Part shown: piece by piece, positions 53,735 through 64,000 of the stretch
Layout of the letters: each line of letters opens with the position of its first letter
Position numbering within the stretch: position 1 is the stretch's first letter
Assembly (NCBI RefSeq): GCF_963678635.1
Contig: NC_087071.1
Coordinates: forward strand, 16,803,613-16,867,612
Length of the DNA stretch: 64,000 bases
Reading direction: 5' to 3'
DNA from: Symsagittifera roscoffensis
Taxonomy: Eukaryota > Xenacoelomorpha > Acoela > Convolutidae
Notes under the pieces: model-generated
What the model saw: only the letters and a program-made list of their open reading frames with translations
Database searches by the model: none
Told to the model about the DNA's origin: nothing
Translations under genes and position numbers: made by a program

Positions 53735-55218
53735 AGAGTTTGGGATATGCACCCGATGAGGAAGATATGAGCCAGATGGAAGAACACGAGTTCTATAGTG
53801 GCTTGATCATCAAAATAGGTGCAAGATGCTTCTTCTGCAACCAAGAGGGGCACTTCAGGATGGACTGTCCGTTGTTTTGGGAAGCGGTCAAGAATCAGAG
53901 TCATCCAAAACACAAGTTGGCGCTAGCAGCGGTGCAGAACCAGAGAAACAGACAAGGTGAATTTGAGACGAAAAACCTAGAAAGACCAAGTGCGAAGCTA
54001 CCGACGAAAACAGTGAAAGCTGTAACACAATGTAATAGTGCAGTAGAGGCCACGGCTAAGAACGCCCTACAAAAAGATTATGAGAAGGCGGCAGCGGAGG
54101 CCATCAACAAAGTGAAACAAGACCTGGCAGCGAAAGAAATAGAACAACGGCTGAAGCAAGAAATCCAAAGACAGAAAATGAACAAAGCATTAAGTTGCAC
54201 ACAAATAATACCAGAAGCTGCTGAGGGGTCGACAAAAAATGGAAACTGCATCACTGTAAAAATGGTTACAGGAAAGCCATTTGGCATAACAAAGATTGGG
54301 GCAAGAATAATGTCAATAATCACTGTGGGCGGCCACGAAGTAACGAGAAACTTGAGCGAACCAAGTGACCAGACAATAATGCGCATTGATGTGTACGCAG
54401 ATTACTTGAGTTGTATAAGCCCACAAACAACTTCTAGAGCATTGAGAGCACTACTCACGAGAGGGGGTAGCAAGTCGGTACGTGTTGATAACAGGTACAC
54501 AGAACCTTATGGTCCACATGAGGTGATGCTAAATATAGATGGAATCAACATCTATACCAAAACAATGATAACATGTGATGAAGAACTAATTGGGCAAATC
54601 TACGTGGGAAAAGAAGAGTTGAAAGGGAGATCGATTGGACACTGCGCCATGCTCGAAGAAGATGCGATGCACATCGGGACAGAGGCAGATGTGACAGGAC
54701 ACGTGCTAGACATAAGTGGCAAAAAGACTCAGTTACGTGGGTTACTTGATACGGGAGCAGTCTTGAGTGTCATACCAATCGAAACTTGGGAACGAATGGG
54801 CTTCAACAAAGATGATTTGATAGATTCGAGAATACGGTTGTCAGCTGCAAACAAAGGGGCCCTGCGGGTGTTGGGCAGAACGCCGATAATAGCACTCAAT
54901 CTGGGGGAACGTAACCTGCGGATGAGCTTTCTTGTGGTAGAAAACCTATGTGAGTCTGACCAATTTATTTTAGGCAGAGACTTCATCAGGAACTTTGATG
55001 TAGCGATTGATCTAAACAACGCAATGTTCAGGATACGGAACCCGGATAGGAGGTACGCAATCAAACCGGTAAAATTAATAATGGCAAATGAAACCAAAGC
55101 ACCGGTATTCTTGAGTAGGAGGGTGAGACTAAAGGCGAACGAGGCGGCGATTGTAAGCTTACGAATGAAAAATTACAATGAACTAAGTGACAACAAGCAG
55201 GTATGCGAATCCAAATAG
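53731..55218 (+). pseudogene. pol: Zinc knuckle 2, linker and retropepsin-like protease, copy 1
   Basis: This frame holds CFFCNQEGHFRMDC at about 53827, a Lys/Ala/Gln-rich helix, then LRGLLDTGAVLSVIP (catalytic GAT ACG GGA at 54748-54756) and FILGRDFIRNFDVAIDL. It overlaps the gag frame by ATGA. The aspartic protease would mature the polyproteins. The frame is lost near 55205, where copy 2 has eight more bases. Confidence 0.82.
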
Positions 55219-57562
55219 TCAAAGTTGCTGCTGTTTTAGGAAGATCCTTCTCGATTACGAAGAGCGTCCTCTGCGTGAGTGTCTTGTTGAATACCCTTGA
55301 CATGCCAATCACGATTACAGAGGGGGAGGAAACTGGGATATGCTTTACCTGTTAAAACTCGATATGAAATGACTGAAAACCATAAACAAAATGAAATTGT
55401 TGATTGTCCCAATCATAGGGACAAAAATTTGTATCTTGAGGACGATTGAATAAAATAAAAGATTCATCAGGTCTTGTGAAGTCACTTAAGTCAGAGACGG
55501 ACGATGGACTATCGAGCTGTTCGAATTTCCCGGAACGGCCCACATTAGACGAAATACAGGGTGATAAACCGGTTCTAACCGGATATTGAACACTTAAGAG
55601 GCAAGTTCACGGACGAACAGCTCGAAGCCATCAAGGACGTACTAGAACGGAACGAAGAAGTTTTTTCAAGACATAAGGCAGACATCGGGTGTTGTAATTT
55701 TGTTGAGCATGAAATAGAACTTGAGGAAAACGCAATACCGCACAGGGAGGGGGCGAGGCGCATGACCGCACACAAATCGGATGCGTGTAGAAAGGAGATT
55801 GAAACGCTACTAGAGTATGAGATGATAGAACCATCCAAATTACCGTGGGCGTGTGGAGTAGTGATGGCCAAAAAGAAAGGCGACCAGTTGAGGTTTTGTT
55901 GTGACTTTCGATACCTGAACTCCGTCACGGTGAAGGATGCCTATCCCATACCTAGGATTGATGAGAGCCTCTCGAAGTTAGGTGATGCAAAATTTTTTAC
56001 GACTCTTGATTTAGGCTCGGCTTTTTGGCAGGTACCACTCAGGAAGCAGGACAGGGACAAGACAGGGTTTGCCTGCGAGTTGGGTCTGTTTCAATGGAAA
56101 CGGATGCCATTTGGACTTTGCAATGCCACAGCCACGTTTCAGCGGTTGATGGCACACGCACTGATAGGCGTGACGAAGAAGTATGGCAATCTGGTAATGT
56201 GCTATGTGGATGACGTGGTAATAGCGACACCCACACTAGAGGACCACATTGAGAGACTTGACGAAGTATTTGCGTGTATGAAGAGGTCGGGGCTGAAGTG
56301 CAAACCATCAAAGTGTTGAGATACTCAAGGACTCGATAAAATACTTGGGCAGGATGGTGGACAAACACGGCATCAGACCAGATCCAGACGCAGTAGAGGC
56401 AGTTCTAACTTGGAAATTGCCGAAAACGGAACACCAATTGATGAGCTTTCTGGGTTTGCAAATTACGATAGGGAATTCGTCAAAGGCTACGCAGACAAGG
56501 TTTATCCGATGCAACAGTTAATGAGGCACAAGGGCAAGAAGGTTCACGTGGAATAACGCAGCAGAAGGGTCATTCCAGAGAATAAAGAAAGAGTTGTGCG
56601 AGGCACCAGTTACTAGGGATGCCAACAGAGAAGGGGATGTACGTACTGGATACGGACACGTCGGGTAGTAGCGATATCTGGAATTCTCCACCAAGAACAA
56701 GAGTGGAACGGGAAGACAGTCTTGAGACCAATAGCGTACGGGAGCAAAGTCCTAAGTGACACGGAAATGAAGTACGGAGCACCGAAAGCAGAGATGTTTG
56801 CGGTGGTTACCTTTGTCGAGAAAAATAGGGCATACCTAGGCAGTGAGCCATTCAAGTTGCGAGTCGACAAACCGGGCACTAAGCTGGCTGAAGACGTACT
56901 CAATGGACCAAAGTTTCATTGGGAGGTGGATAGTTCGTCTGGACGGATACAAAATGATAATTGAGCACAGAACACGAGACAAACATCAAAATGTTGACAG
57001 CTTGAGCAAGAAGACGGAGTTTTACGAGAGACAAGAACAGAGGGAGGCAGATAGACCTGAGATCAAAGATGGCTTCTCCTTCATGGACAAGGAAACGTAT
57101 GACAGTCTTCCTCTCACGAGATGGTTGGACAAATCAGGCAAACCAATAGAAGATCACCCCGAGTTACCAAAGGAAACTACGAAAAAAACAATCTTGAGAA
57201 AGAACCGAGGGATGCCGATAGGAATAATGCTCAAGTCAAAGATCGTGAGGGAGACGCTCAAAGCAAAAGGCTACGATCTCAACCAGGTAGAGACGGGGGA
57301 AGCACAAATAGACGAAGACTTAAAGGGGTTACTCGAGAGACTAGCAGATGATAAGCCCGTGATTCAAGAAAACTGTAAAGAGGAACCTGAGGTCACAATA
57401 CTGCGAAAGAGCGGGGCAGCTAGTGATAGAAATACCTCGACGGTGACTAACCTTGATGGGAAGGAAGTGGTGCAGTCACTGGTCGAAAAGATCCCAGCTG
57501 AATTACTTGAACAGACTAGAGTCAGGAGAATGAGAGTGGAATTCAAGGAAGAAGCTGAATAA
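55219..57562 (+). pseudogene. pol: RT, RNase H and linker, copy 1, many single-base indels
   Basis: An intact fragment at 55762-56319 carries RT motifs LRFCCDFRYLN, TTLDLGSAFWQVPL, MPFGLCNA and YVDDVV (56203-56220). Before and after it the frame breaks at about 55335, 55427, 55440, 55577, 56316, 56455, 56542, 56610, 56667 and 56868. These are all one-base gains or losses relative to copy 2. RNase H (DTDTS, EM, NVDSLS) and the linker (ETYDSLPLTRWLDKSG, in 56843-57562) remain legible. RT and RNase H would make the cDNA. Confidence 0.82.
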
Positions 57563-57570
57563 CCTGGGAC

Positions 57571-57890
57571 CGTGGTCTTGGGACATTGGTATTGGGCCAT
57601 TGGTCTTGGGACATTAGTCTTGGGGCACTAATCTTGGGACGTTGGTCTTGGGCCATTGGTCTTAGGACAGTGGTCTTGGGACATTGGGTCTTGGGCCATT
57701 GGTCTTGGGACATTAGTCTTGGGACACTAGTCTTGGGCCATTGGTCTTGGGACATTAGTCTTGGGACACTAGTCTTGGGACGTTGGTCTTGGGACATTAG
57801 TCTTGGGACACTAGTCTTGGGACATTGGTCTTGGGACAGTGGTCTTGGGACATTGGTCTTGAGACACTAGTCTGGGGATACTAACAAGAA
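57571..57890. repeat. 14-bp minisatellite at the duplication joint
   Basis: The same GGTCTTGGGACATT array as in the leader, with fewer units, directly after the linker of copy 1 and before the second gag. Confidence 0.88.
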
Positions 57891-58167
57891 GTACTAGGAC
57901 AACACTGAATAGTCTTGAGACGGTAGAGAGAAAGTCTTGGAACAGCATTAGGAAGGGGGTACTAAAAAAGTACTAAGTCAGTGTGAAGTAACCAATTGTA
58001 AAATCATATTCCCTATCCTATCCTAACATATAAAATATTCAAGAGCTTAAGAAAAGTTGTTTTTAGCAAATTGTCAATTTCTTTTTATAAAATTTCGTCA
58101 AAAGAGGTTTTAACCTTAGAGTAGAATTTTGTAGATAGTAATACTGTAAATAGTAACAATTGTAAAT

Positions 58168-60122
58168 AATGAGGCGGAGCAGTGGTAACGGTAGCTGAAA
58201 AAAGATCTACCGAAGCGAAGACAAAGTATAACTCGTCGCTACGTAAAACAACATCAATGGGTCCGAAGGTAACAAAGAAGAACTTTTCAGTTAGTATGGT
58301 CAGCACGAGGAGTACCACGGAGAACAGAGCAAAAGAGGGCACGGAAGGGAAACGAGTAGAACCCACCATCGAGATTGATCTAGAGACACCTGATCAAAGT
58401 GTGGATGAAGCAGGAAAGAAGGCGACAGAGTCAACTCCAATGCCCAATGCAGAAGAACCTAACCCGAAACCCATAGAGTACTCACCGATAGACAACGTGG
58501 AAGACACAACAGGCAACACGCCAGAAACAGTGACGGATGAGTCTCAAAAGAGAACGTCTTTTACTGAAGATTAGCGATGATGGTCGGAATGAGATCGAAG
58601 GACGCAGCGGTGGAGGAGACGAAAGTCGAGAAAAGCAAAACATTCGGAACAGTATCCACGAGAACGACAGAGACCGATCAGAACGAGGGTCAGAGAAAAC
58701 CGGACCAGCGACCGACTACAGGACAACAACGGACCATGGAACGACAACTCTTGAGTTAAGCGACTTGATGGCGAAGCCAGATCAGATAGATGAGAAAACT
58801 GAAGCACAGTGAAGAGGATAGAAATGTGATAAGGAAGGAAATGAGAAACAACAAACAATGAGTACTTGGACAACTATTTCCATCTAGCGAGAGCAACGGA
58901 GGAAAAGCTTCAGAAGATGTCTGACAAAGTAGAAAACCACTGATGAAGAGCGAGAGTAAGAACATCAGAAAAGACATGCGAGAAATGAAGCAGCGATATG
59001 ACGCAGTGAATTGCCAGTTTAGGGAGTTTGGAAACGAGAATGGATACGATGAGTAGGGAACAGGCTGAGAGCTCAAGTGCAATACAGACAAAGCTAGACG
59101 CTATTTTGAGGAATTCAACACAACAAGACAGGCCAGCTGCAGAGAGGACACAAGGTAATAGAGTGGACTTCGTGGAGCCTCAAAGGAACAAACGACAGTC
59201 AACACCGCTACCAGCGACCCGGGAGGCCGCGATTACGGCACCGGTGGGGGCCAGGGCCATTATAAAAAATGGAACAGCGAACACAACCAGTGGTCCAGGG
59301 GACTCCACGACTCACAACAACGTGGGACCGGATGCCATGACATGGGCAAGCACCTGGGAAATGATGAACAGGACGCTAGAAGCCTTCGCCACAAGGAATA
59401 CCGACTCGAGTGACAGAGGAAGCAATAAATCCAGGAAAACCTTCAAGAAACCGAAGGAGTTCAGAGATGATTCAGATGGATGCATTGACACTTGGGTAGA
59501 AGTCATGAGGTTGCACTTAGAACAAGACAACTTGAACGATGAGAGGCAAGCATGCACAGCGATACTGAGCAATCTGGAAGGAACGGCATTGAAATGCGTG
59601 GTTGCGAAGAAAGAAGAGGAATGCGACACAGCGGACAAAATCTTTGAAATATTGTTAAATAGATTCGGCTCAGGCATGAAGGGTCATCAAGCGATGATGC
59701 GATTTGAAAAGAGGAGACAAAGGGACGATGAATCGATAGACAGGTTCCTAGATGATCTTGAGAGCTTGAGAAGAAGGAGTGACCCGGAAGAATCTACCAA
59801 TCGAAGGAACTTCAGCATCGCCTCAAAGTTCATTGATGGGGTAAAGAGTGATGACTTGAGAACGATGTTAGCAACGTACTACACAATGTCGAAAGACAGT
59901 GCACCAACTCCAGAAGAGATGAGGCAGAAGTCAAGAGAGTACATGCTGATGAAACCCAAGAAATACTCGTATTCAGACAACAGGAACACACAAGGGGGGA
60001 GTCAGCCAGAGGGTGGTCATGGTACAAGCCCAGAGATGACATGGACAAACGCAGGTCATGTGCTAACTGCGGGTCAGCTGATCATCATGTGGCGGTTTGC
60101 ACGACATAAAAACAGGGCATGA
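58168..60122 (+). pseudogene. gag: Gag polyprotein, copy 2, frameshifted in the first third
   Basis: One-base differences from copy 1 near 58183, 58568, 58704, 58797, 58857, 58935, 58955 and 59021 break the N-terminal and coiled-coil parts into fragments (58182-58574, 58537-58812). From 59028 to 60122 the capsid-like region is open and virtually identical to copy 1, including the shared shift before the first zinc knuckle. Confidence 0.82.
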
Positions 60123-61620
60123 AGAGTTTGGGATATGCACCCGATGAGGAAGATATGAGCCAGATGGAAGAACACGAGTTCTATAGTGGCTTGATCATCA
60201 AAATAGGTGCAAGATGCTTCTTCTGCAACCAAGAGGGGCACTTCAGGATGGACTGTCCGTTGTTTTGGGAAGCGGTCAACAATCAGAGTCATCCAAAACA
60301 CAAGTTGGCGCTAGCAGCGGTGCAGAACCAGAGAAACAGACAAGGTGAATTTGAGACGAAAAACCTAGAAAGACCAAGTGCGAAGCTACCGACGAAAACA
60401 GTGAAAGCTGTAACACAATGTAATAGTGCAGTAGAGGCCACGGCTAAGAACGCCCTACAAAAAGATTATGAGAAGGCGGCAGCGGAGGCCATCAACAAAG
60501 TGAAACAAGACCTGGCAGCGAAAGAAATAGAACAACGGCTGAAGCAAGAAATCCAAAGACAGAAAATGAACGAAGCATTAAGTTGCACACAAATAATACC
60601 AGAAGCTGCTGAGGGGTCGACAAAATATGGAAACTGCATCACTGTAAAAATGGTTACAGGAAAGCCATTTGGCATAACAAAGATTGGGGCAAGAATAATG
60701 TCAATAATCACTGTGGGCGGCCACGAAGTAACGAGAAACTTGAGCGAACCAAGTGACCAGACAATAATGCGCATTGATGTGTACGCAGATTACTTGAGTT
60801 GTATAAGCCCACAAACAACTTCTAGAGCATTGAGAGCACTACTCACGAGAGGGGGTAGCAAGTCGGTACGTGTTGATAACAGGTACACAGAACCTTATGG
60901 TCCACATGAGGTGATGCTAAATATAGATGGAATCAACATCTATACCAAAACAATGATAACATGTGATGAAGAACTAATTGGGCAAATCTACGTGGGAAAA
61001 GAAGAGTTGAAAGGGAGATCGATTGGACACTGCGCCATGCTCGAAGAAGATGCGATGCACATCGGGACAGAGGCAGATGTGACAGGACACGTGCTAGACA
61101 TAAGTGGCAAAAAGACTCAGTTACGTGGGTTACTTGATACGGGAGCAGTCTTGAGTGTCATACCAATCGAAACTTGGGAACGAATGGGCTTCAACAAAGA
61201 TGATTTGATAGATTCGAGAATACGGTTGTCAGCTGCAAACAAAGGGGCCCTGCGGGTGTTGGGCAGAACGCCGATAATAGCACTCAATCTGGGGGAACGT
61301 AACCTGCGGATGAGCTTTCTTGTGGTAGAAAACCTATGTGAGTCTGACCAATTTATTTTAGGCAGAGACTTCATCAGGAACTTTGATGTAGCGATTGATC
61401 TAAACAACGCAATGTTCAGGATACGGAACCCAGATAGGAGGTACGCAATCAAACCGGTAAAATTAATAATGGCAAATGAAACCAAAGCACCGGTATTCTT
61501 GAGTAGGAGGGTGAGACTAAAGGCGAACGAGGCGGCGATTGTAAGCTTACGAATGAAAAATTACAATGAACTAAGTGACAACAAGCAGGTATGCGTAGTC
61601 CCAAATCCAAATAGTCAAAG
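60119..61620 (+). CDS. pol: Zinc knuckle 2, linker and protease, copy 2
   Basis: Same organisation as copy 1, with catalytic GAT at 61136 in DTGA. It differs by a handful of substitutions. The formal frame runs to 61696, but similarity to the pol frame moves to the +1 frame at about 61610-61620, just after NKQVC. Confidence 0.82.
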
Positions 61621-64000
61621 TTGCTGCTGTTTTAGGAAGATCCTTCTCGATTACGAAGAGCGTCCTCTGCGTGAGTGTCTTGTTGAATACCCTTGACATG
61701 CCAATCACGATACAGAGGGGGAGGAAACTGGGATATGCTTTACCTGTTAAAACTCGATATGAAATGACTGAAAACCATAAACAAAATGAAATTGTTGATT
61801 GTCCCAATCATAGGGACAAAATTTGTATCTTGAGACGATTGAATAAAATAAAAGATTCATCAGGTCTTGTGAAGTCACTTAAGTCAGAGACGGACGATGG
61901 ACTATCGAGCTGTTCGAATTTCCCGGAACGGCCCACATTAGACGAAATACAGGGTGATAAACCGGTTCTACCGGATATTGAACACTTAAGAGGCAAGTTC
62001 ACGGACGAACAGCTCGAAGCCATCAAGGACGTACTAGAACGGAACGAAGAAGTTTTTTCAAGACATAAGGCAGACATCGGGTGTTGTAATTTTGTTGAGC
62101 ATGAAATAGAACTTGAGGAAAACGCAATACCGCACAGGGAGGGGGCGAGGCGCATGACCGCACACAAATCGGATGCGTGTAGAAAGGAGATTGAAACGCT
62201 ACTAGAGTATGAGATGATAGAACCATCCAAATTACCGTGGGCGTGTGGAGTAGTGATGGCCAAAGAGAAAGGCGACCAGTTGAGGTTTTGTTGTGACTTT
62301 CGATAACTGAACTCCGTCACGGTGAAGGATGCCTATCCCATACCTAGGATTGATGAGAGCCTCTCGAAGTTAGGTGATGCAAAATTTTTTACGACTCTTG
62401 ATTTAGGCTCGGCTTTTTGGCAGGTACCACTCAGGAAGCAGGACAGGGACAAGACAGGGTTTGCCTGCGAGTTGGGTCTGTTTCAATGGAAACGGATGCC
62501 ATTTGGACTTTGCAATGCCACAGCCACGTTTCAGCGGTTGATGGCACACGCACTGATAGGCGTGATGAAGAAGTATGGCAATCTGGTAATGTGCTATGTG
62601 GATGACGTGGTAATAGCGACACCCACACTAGAGGACCACATTGAGAGACTTGACGAAGTATTTGCGTGTATGAAGAGGTCGGGGCTGAAGTGCAAACCAT
62701 CAAAGTGTGAGATACTCAAGGACTCGATAAAATACTTGGGCAGGATGGTGGACAAACACGGCATCAGACCAGATCCAGACGCAGTAGAGGCAGTTCTAAC
62801 TTGGAAATTGCCGAAAACGGAACACCAATTGATGAGCTTTCTGGGTTTTGCAAATTACGATAGGGAATTCGTCAAAGGCTACGCAGACAAGGTTTATCCG
62901 ATGCAACAGTTAATGAGGCACAAGGGCAAGAAGTTCACGTGGAATAACGCAGCAGAAGGGTCATTCCAGAGAATAAAGAAAGAGTTGTGCGAGGCACCAG
63001 TACTAGGGATGCCAACAGAGAAGGGGATGTACGTACTGGATACGGACACGTCGGTAGTAGCGATATCTGGAATTCTCCACCAAGAACAAGAGTGGAACGG
63101 GAAGACAGTCTTGAGACCAATAGCGTACGGGAGCAAAGTCCTAAGTGACACGGAAATGAAGTACGGAGCACCGAAAGCAGAGATGTTTGCGGTGGTTACC
63201 TTTGTCGAGAAAAATAGGGCATACCTAGGCAGTGAGCCATTCAAGTTGCGAGTCGACAACCGGGCACTAAGCTGGCTGAAGACGTACTCAATGGACCAAA
63301 GTTTCATTGGGAGGTGGATAGTTCGTCTGGACGGATACAAAATGATAATTGAGCACAGAACACGAGACAAACATCAAAATGTTGACAGCTTGAGCAAGAA
63401 GACGGAGTTTTACGAGAGACAAGAACAGAGGGAGGCAGATAGACCTGAGATCAAAGATGGCTTCTCCTTCATGGACAAGGAAACGTATGACAGTCTTCCT
63501 CTCACGAGATGGTTGGACAAATCAGGCAAACCAATAGAAGATCACCCCGAGTTACCAAAGGAAACTACGAAAAAAACAATCTTGAGAAAGAACCGAGGGA
63601 TGCCGATAGGAATAATGCTCAAGTCAAAGATCGTGAGGGAGACGCTCAAAGCAAAAGGCTACGATCTCAACCAGGTAGAGACGGGGGAAGCACAAATAGA
63701 CGAAGACTTAAAGGGGTTACTCGAGAGACTAGCAGATGATAAGCCCGTGATTCAAGAAAACTGTAAAGAGGAACCTGAGGTCACAATACTGCGAAAGAGC
63801 GGGGCAGCTAGTGATAGAAATACCTCGACGGTGACTAACCTTGATGGGAAGGAAGTGGTGCAGTCACTGGTCGAAAAGATCCCAGCTGAATTACTTGAAC
63901 AGACTAGAGTCAGGAGAATGAGAGTGGAATTCAAGGAAGAAGCTGAATACCTGGGACCAGGTCAAGAGTCCGGGGAGCGGTCCACGTCCACAGAAGAAGA
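61621..64000 (+). pseudogene. pol: RT, RNase H and linker, copy 2, one stop, open to the window end
   Basis: One frame from about 61620 to 64000, interrupted only by TAA at 62304-62306 in the RT fingers, where copy 1 has a tyrosine codon. RT motifs follow through YVDDVV (62595-62612). RNase H has DTDTS, EMKYGAPKAEMFAV, DNRALSWL and NVDSLS. The post-RNase-H linker ETYDSLPLTRWLDKSG at about 63480 is the part retained in the giant element. Integrase should follow beyond the window. It is the best-preserved polymerase in the window. Confidence 0.86.

Larger units (their letters stand above)
48536..64000 (+). mobile_element. Sibling Ty3/gypsy-like LTR element with RT, internally duplicated, 3' end outside the window
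   Basis: 5' LTR 48536-49431, a primer-site candidate, a 2.3-kb leader with tandem repeats, then gag, protease, RT, RNase H and linker (to 57570), followed by a second copy of leader minisatellite through linker (57571-64000). Gag, protease and linker align with the giant element, so the two are related families. Integrase and the 3' LTR are not reached. The duplication could be biological or an assembly product. Confidence 0.85.
51148..64000 (+). repeat. Tandem duplication of about 6.4 kb (leader minisatellite to linker)
   Basis: Copy 1 spans about 51148-57570 and copy 2 57571-64000. Matching points are the gag starts 51785/58168, zinc-knuckle ORFs 53731/60119 and YVDD 56203/62595. At the joint, copy 1 reads CCTGGGACC then GTGGTCTTGGG, while copy 2 reads CCTGGGACCAGGTCAAGAG. 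The joint thus lies where TGGGAC occurs both in the linker and in the minisatellite. The minisatellite of copy 2 is shorter. Confidence 0.9.

Overview
The window is animal nuclear DNA, probably from an invertebrate. It has spliced genes with GT-AG introns, AT-rich introns and intergenic DNA, AATAAA polyadenylation signals, satellites, and metazoan-type retroelements (a CR1/Jockey-like LINE, a Penelope-like element and Ty3/gypsy-like LTR elements). Nothing visible allows a species call. Only two host-type genes are recognisable. One is the last eight coding exons of a GTPBP1/GTPBP2-family translational GTPase (1712-11823). The other is a small three- or four-exon gene for a zinc-ribbon protein (14193-15271).

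Layout: 1-11.8 kb is the GTPase gene, with MITE-like repeats and a near-complete LINE (about 6.6-10.6 kb) lying sense in one intron. 12-14.1 kb is AT-rich and includes a TTTA microsatellite. 14.2-15.3 kb is the zinc-ribbon gene. 15.4-17.6 kb holds two adjacent satellites, a 43-bp unit organised in four-monomer higher-order repeats and a 76-bp unit with a related core. 17.6-22.1 kb is AT-rich DNA without recognisable genes. 22.1-24.7 kb is a rearranged Penelope-like element with reverse-transcriptase and GIY-YIG remnants and candidate hammerhead ribozymes.

24,726-48,077 is the centrepiece: one LTR-bounded element of 23.35 kb. Its two LTRs of about 885 bp (TG...CA) differ by a few percent by eye. 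It encodes Gag with two CCHC knuckles, a retropepsin-like protease and a DD35E integrase. The reverse transcriptase and RNase H found in its sibling are missing through an in-frame deletion. Downstream of integrase it carries about 12 kb of cargo: a duplicated macro-domain (ADP-ribose-binding-like) module, a long coding stretch with a canonical SGNH/GDSL hydrolase domain and a second degenerate SGNH-like domain, a segment inverted between 11-bp inverted repeats, and a 622-codon ORF of unknown function. A block of about 110 bp resembling the polypurine region next to the 3' LTR recurs three times inside the cargo. The element thus looks like an RT-less, gene-laden relative that would depend on RT supplied in trans. 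Many single stops and frameshifts show it is decayed.

48,536-64,000 (running off the window) is a sibling element that does have RT and RNase H. Its LTR, leader with tandem repeats, gag, protease, RT and RNase H are followed by a tandem second copy of about 6.4 kb. The two copies are nearly identical except for single-base indels concentrated around the junction, which suggests that stretch of the assembly may be unpolished or artefactual.
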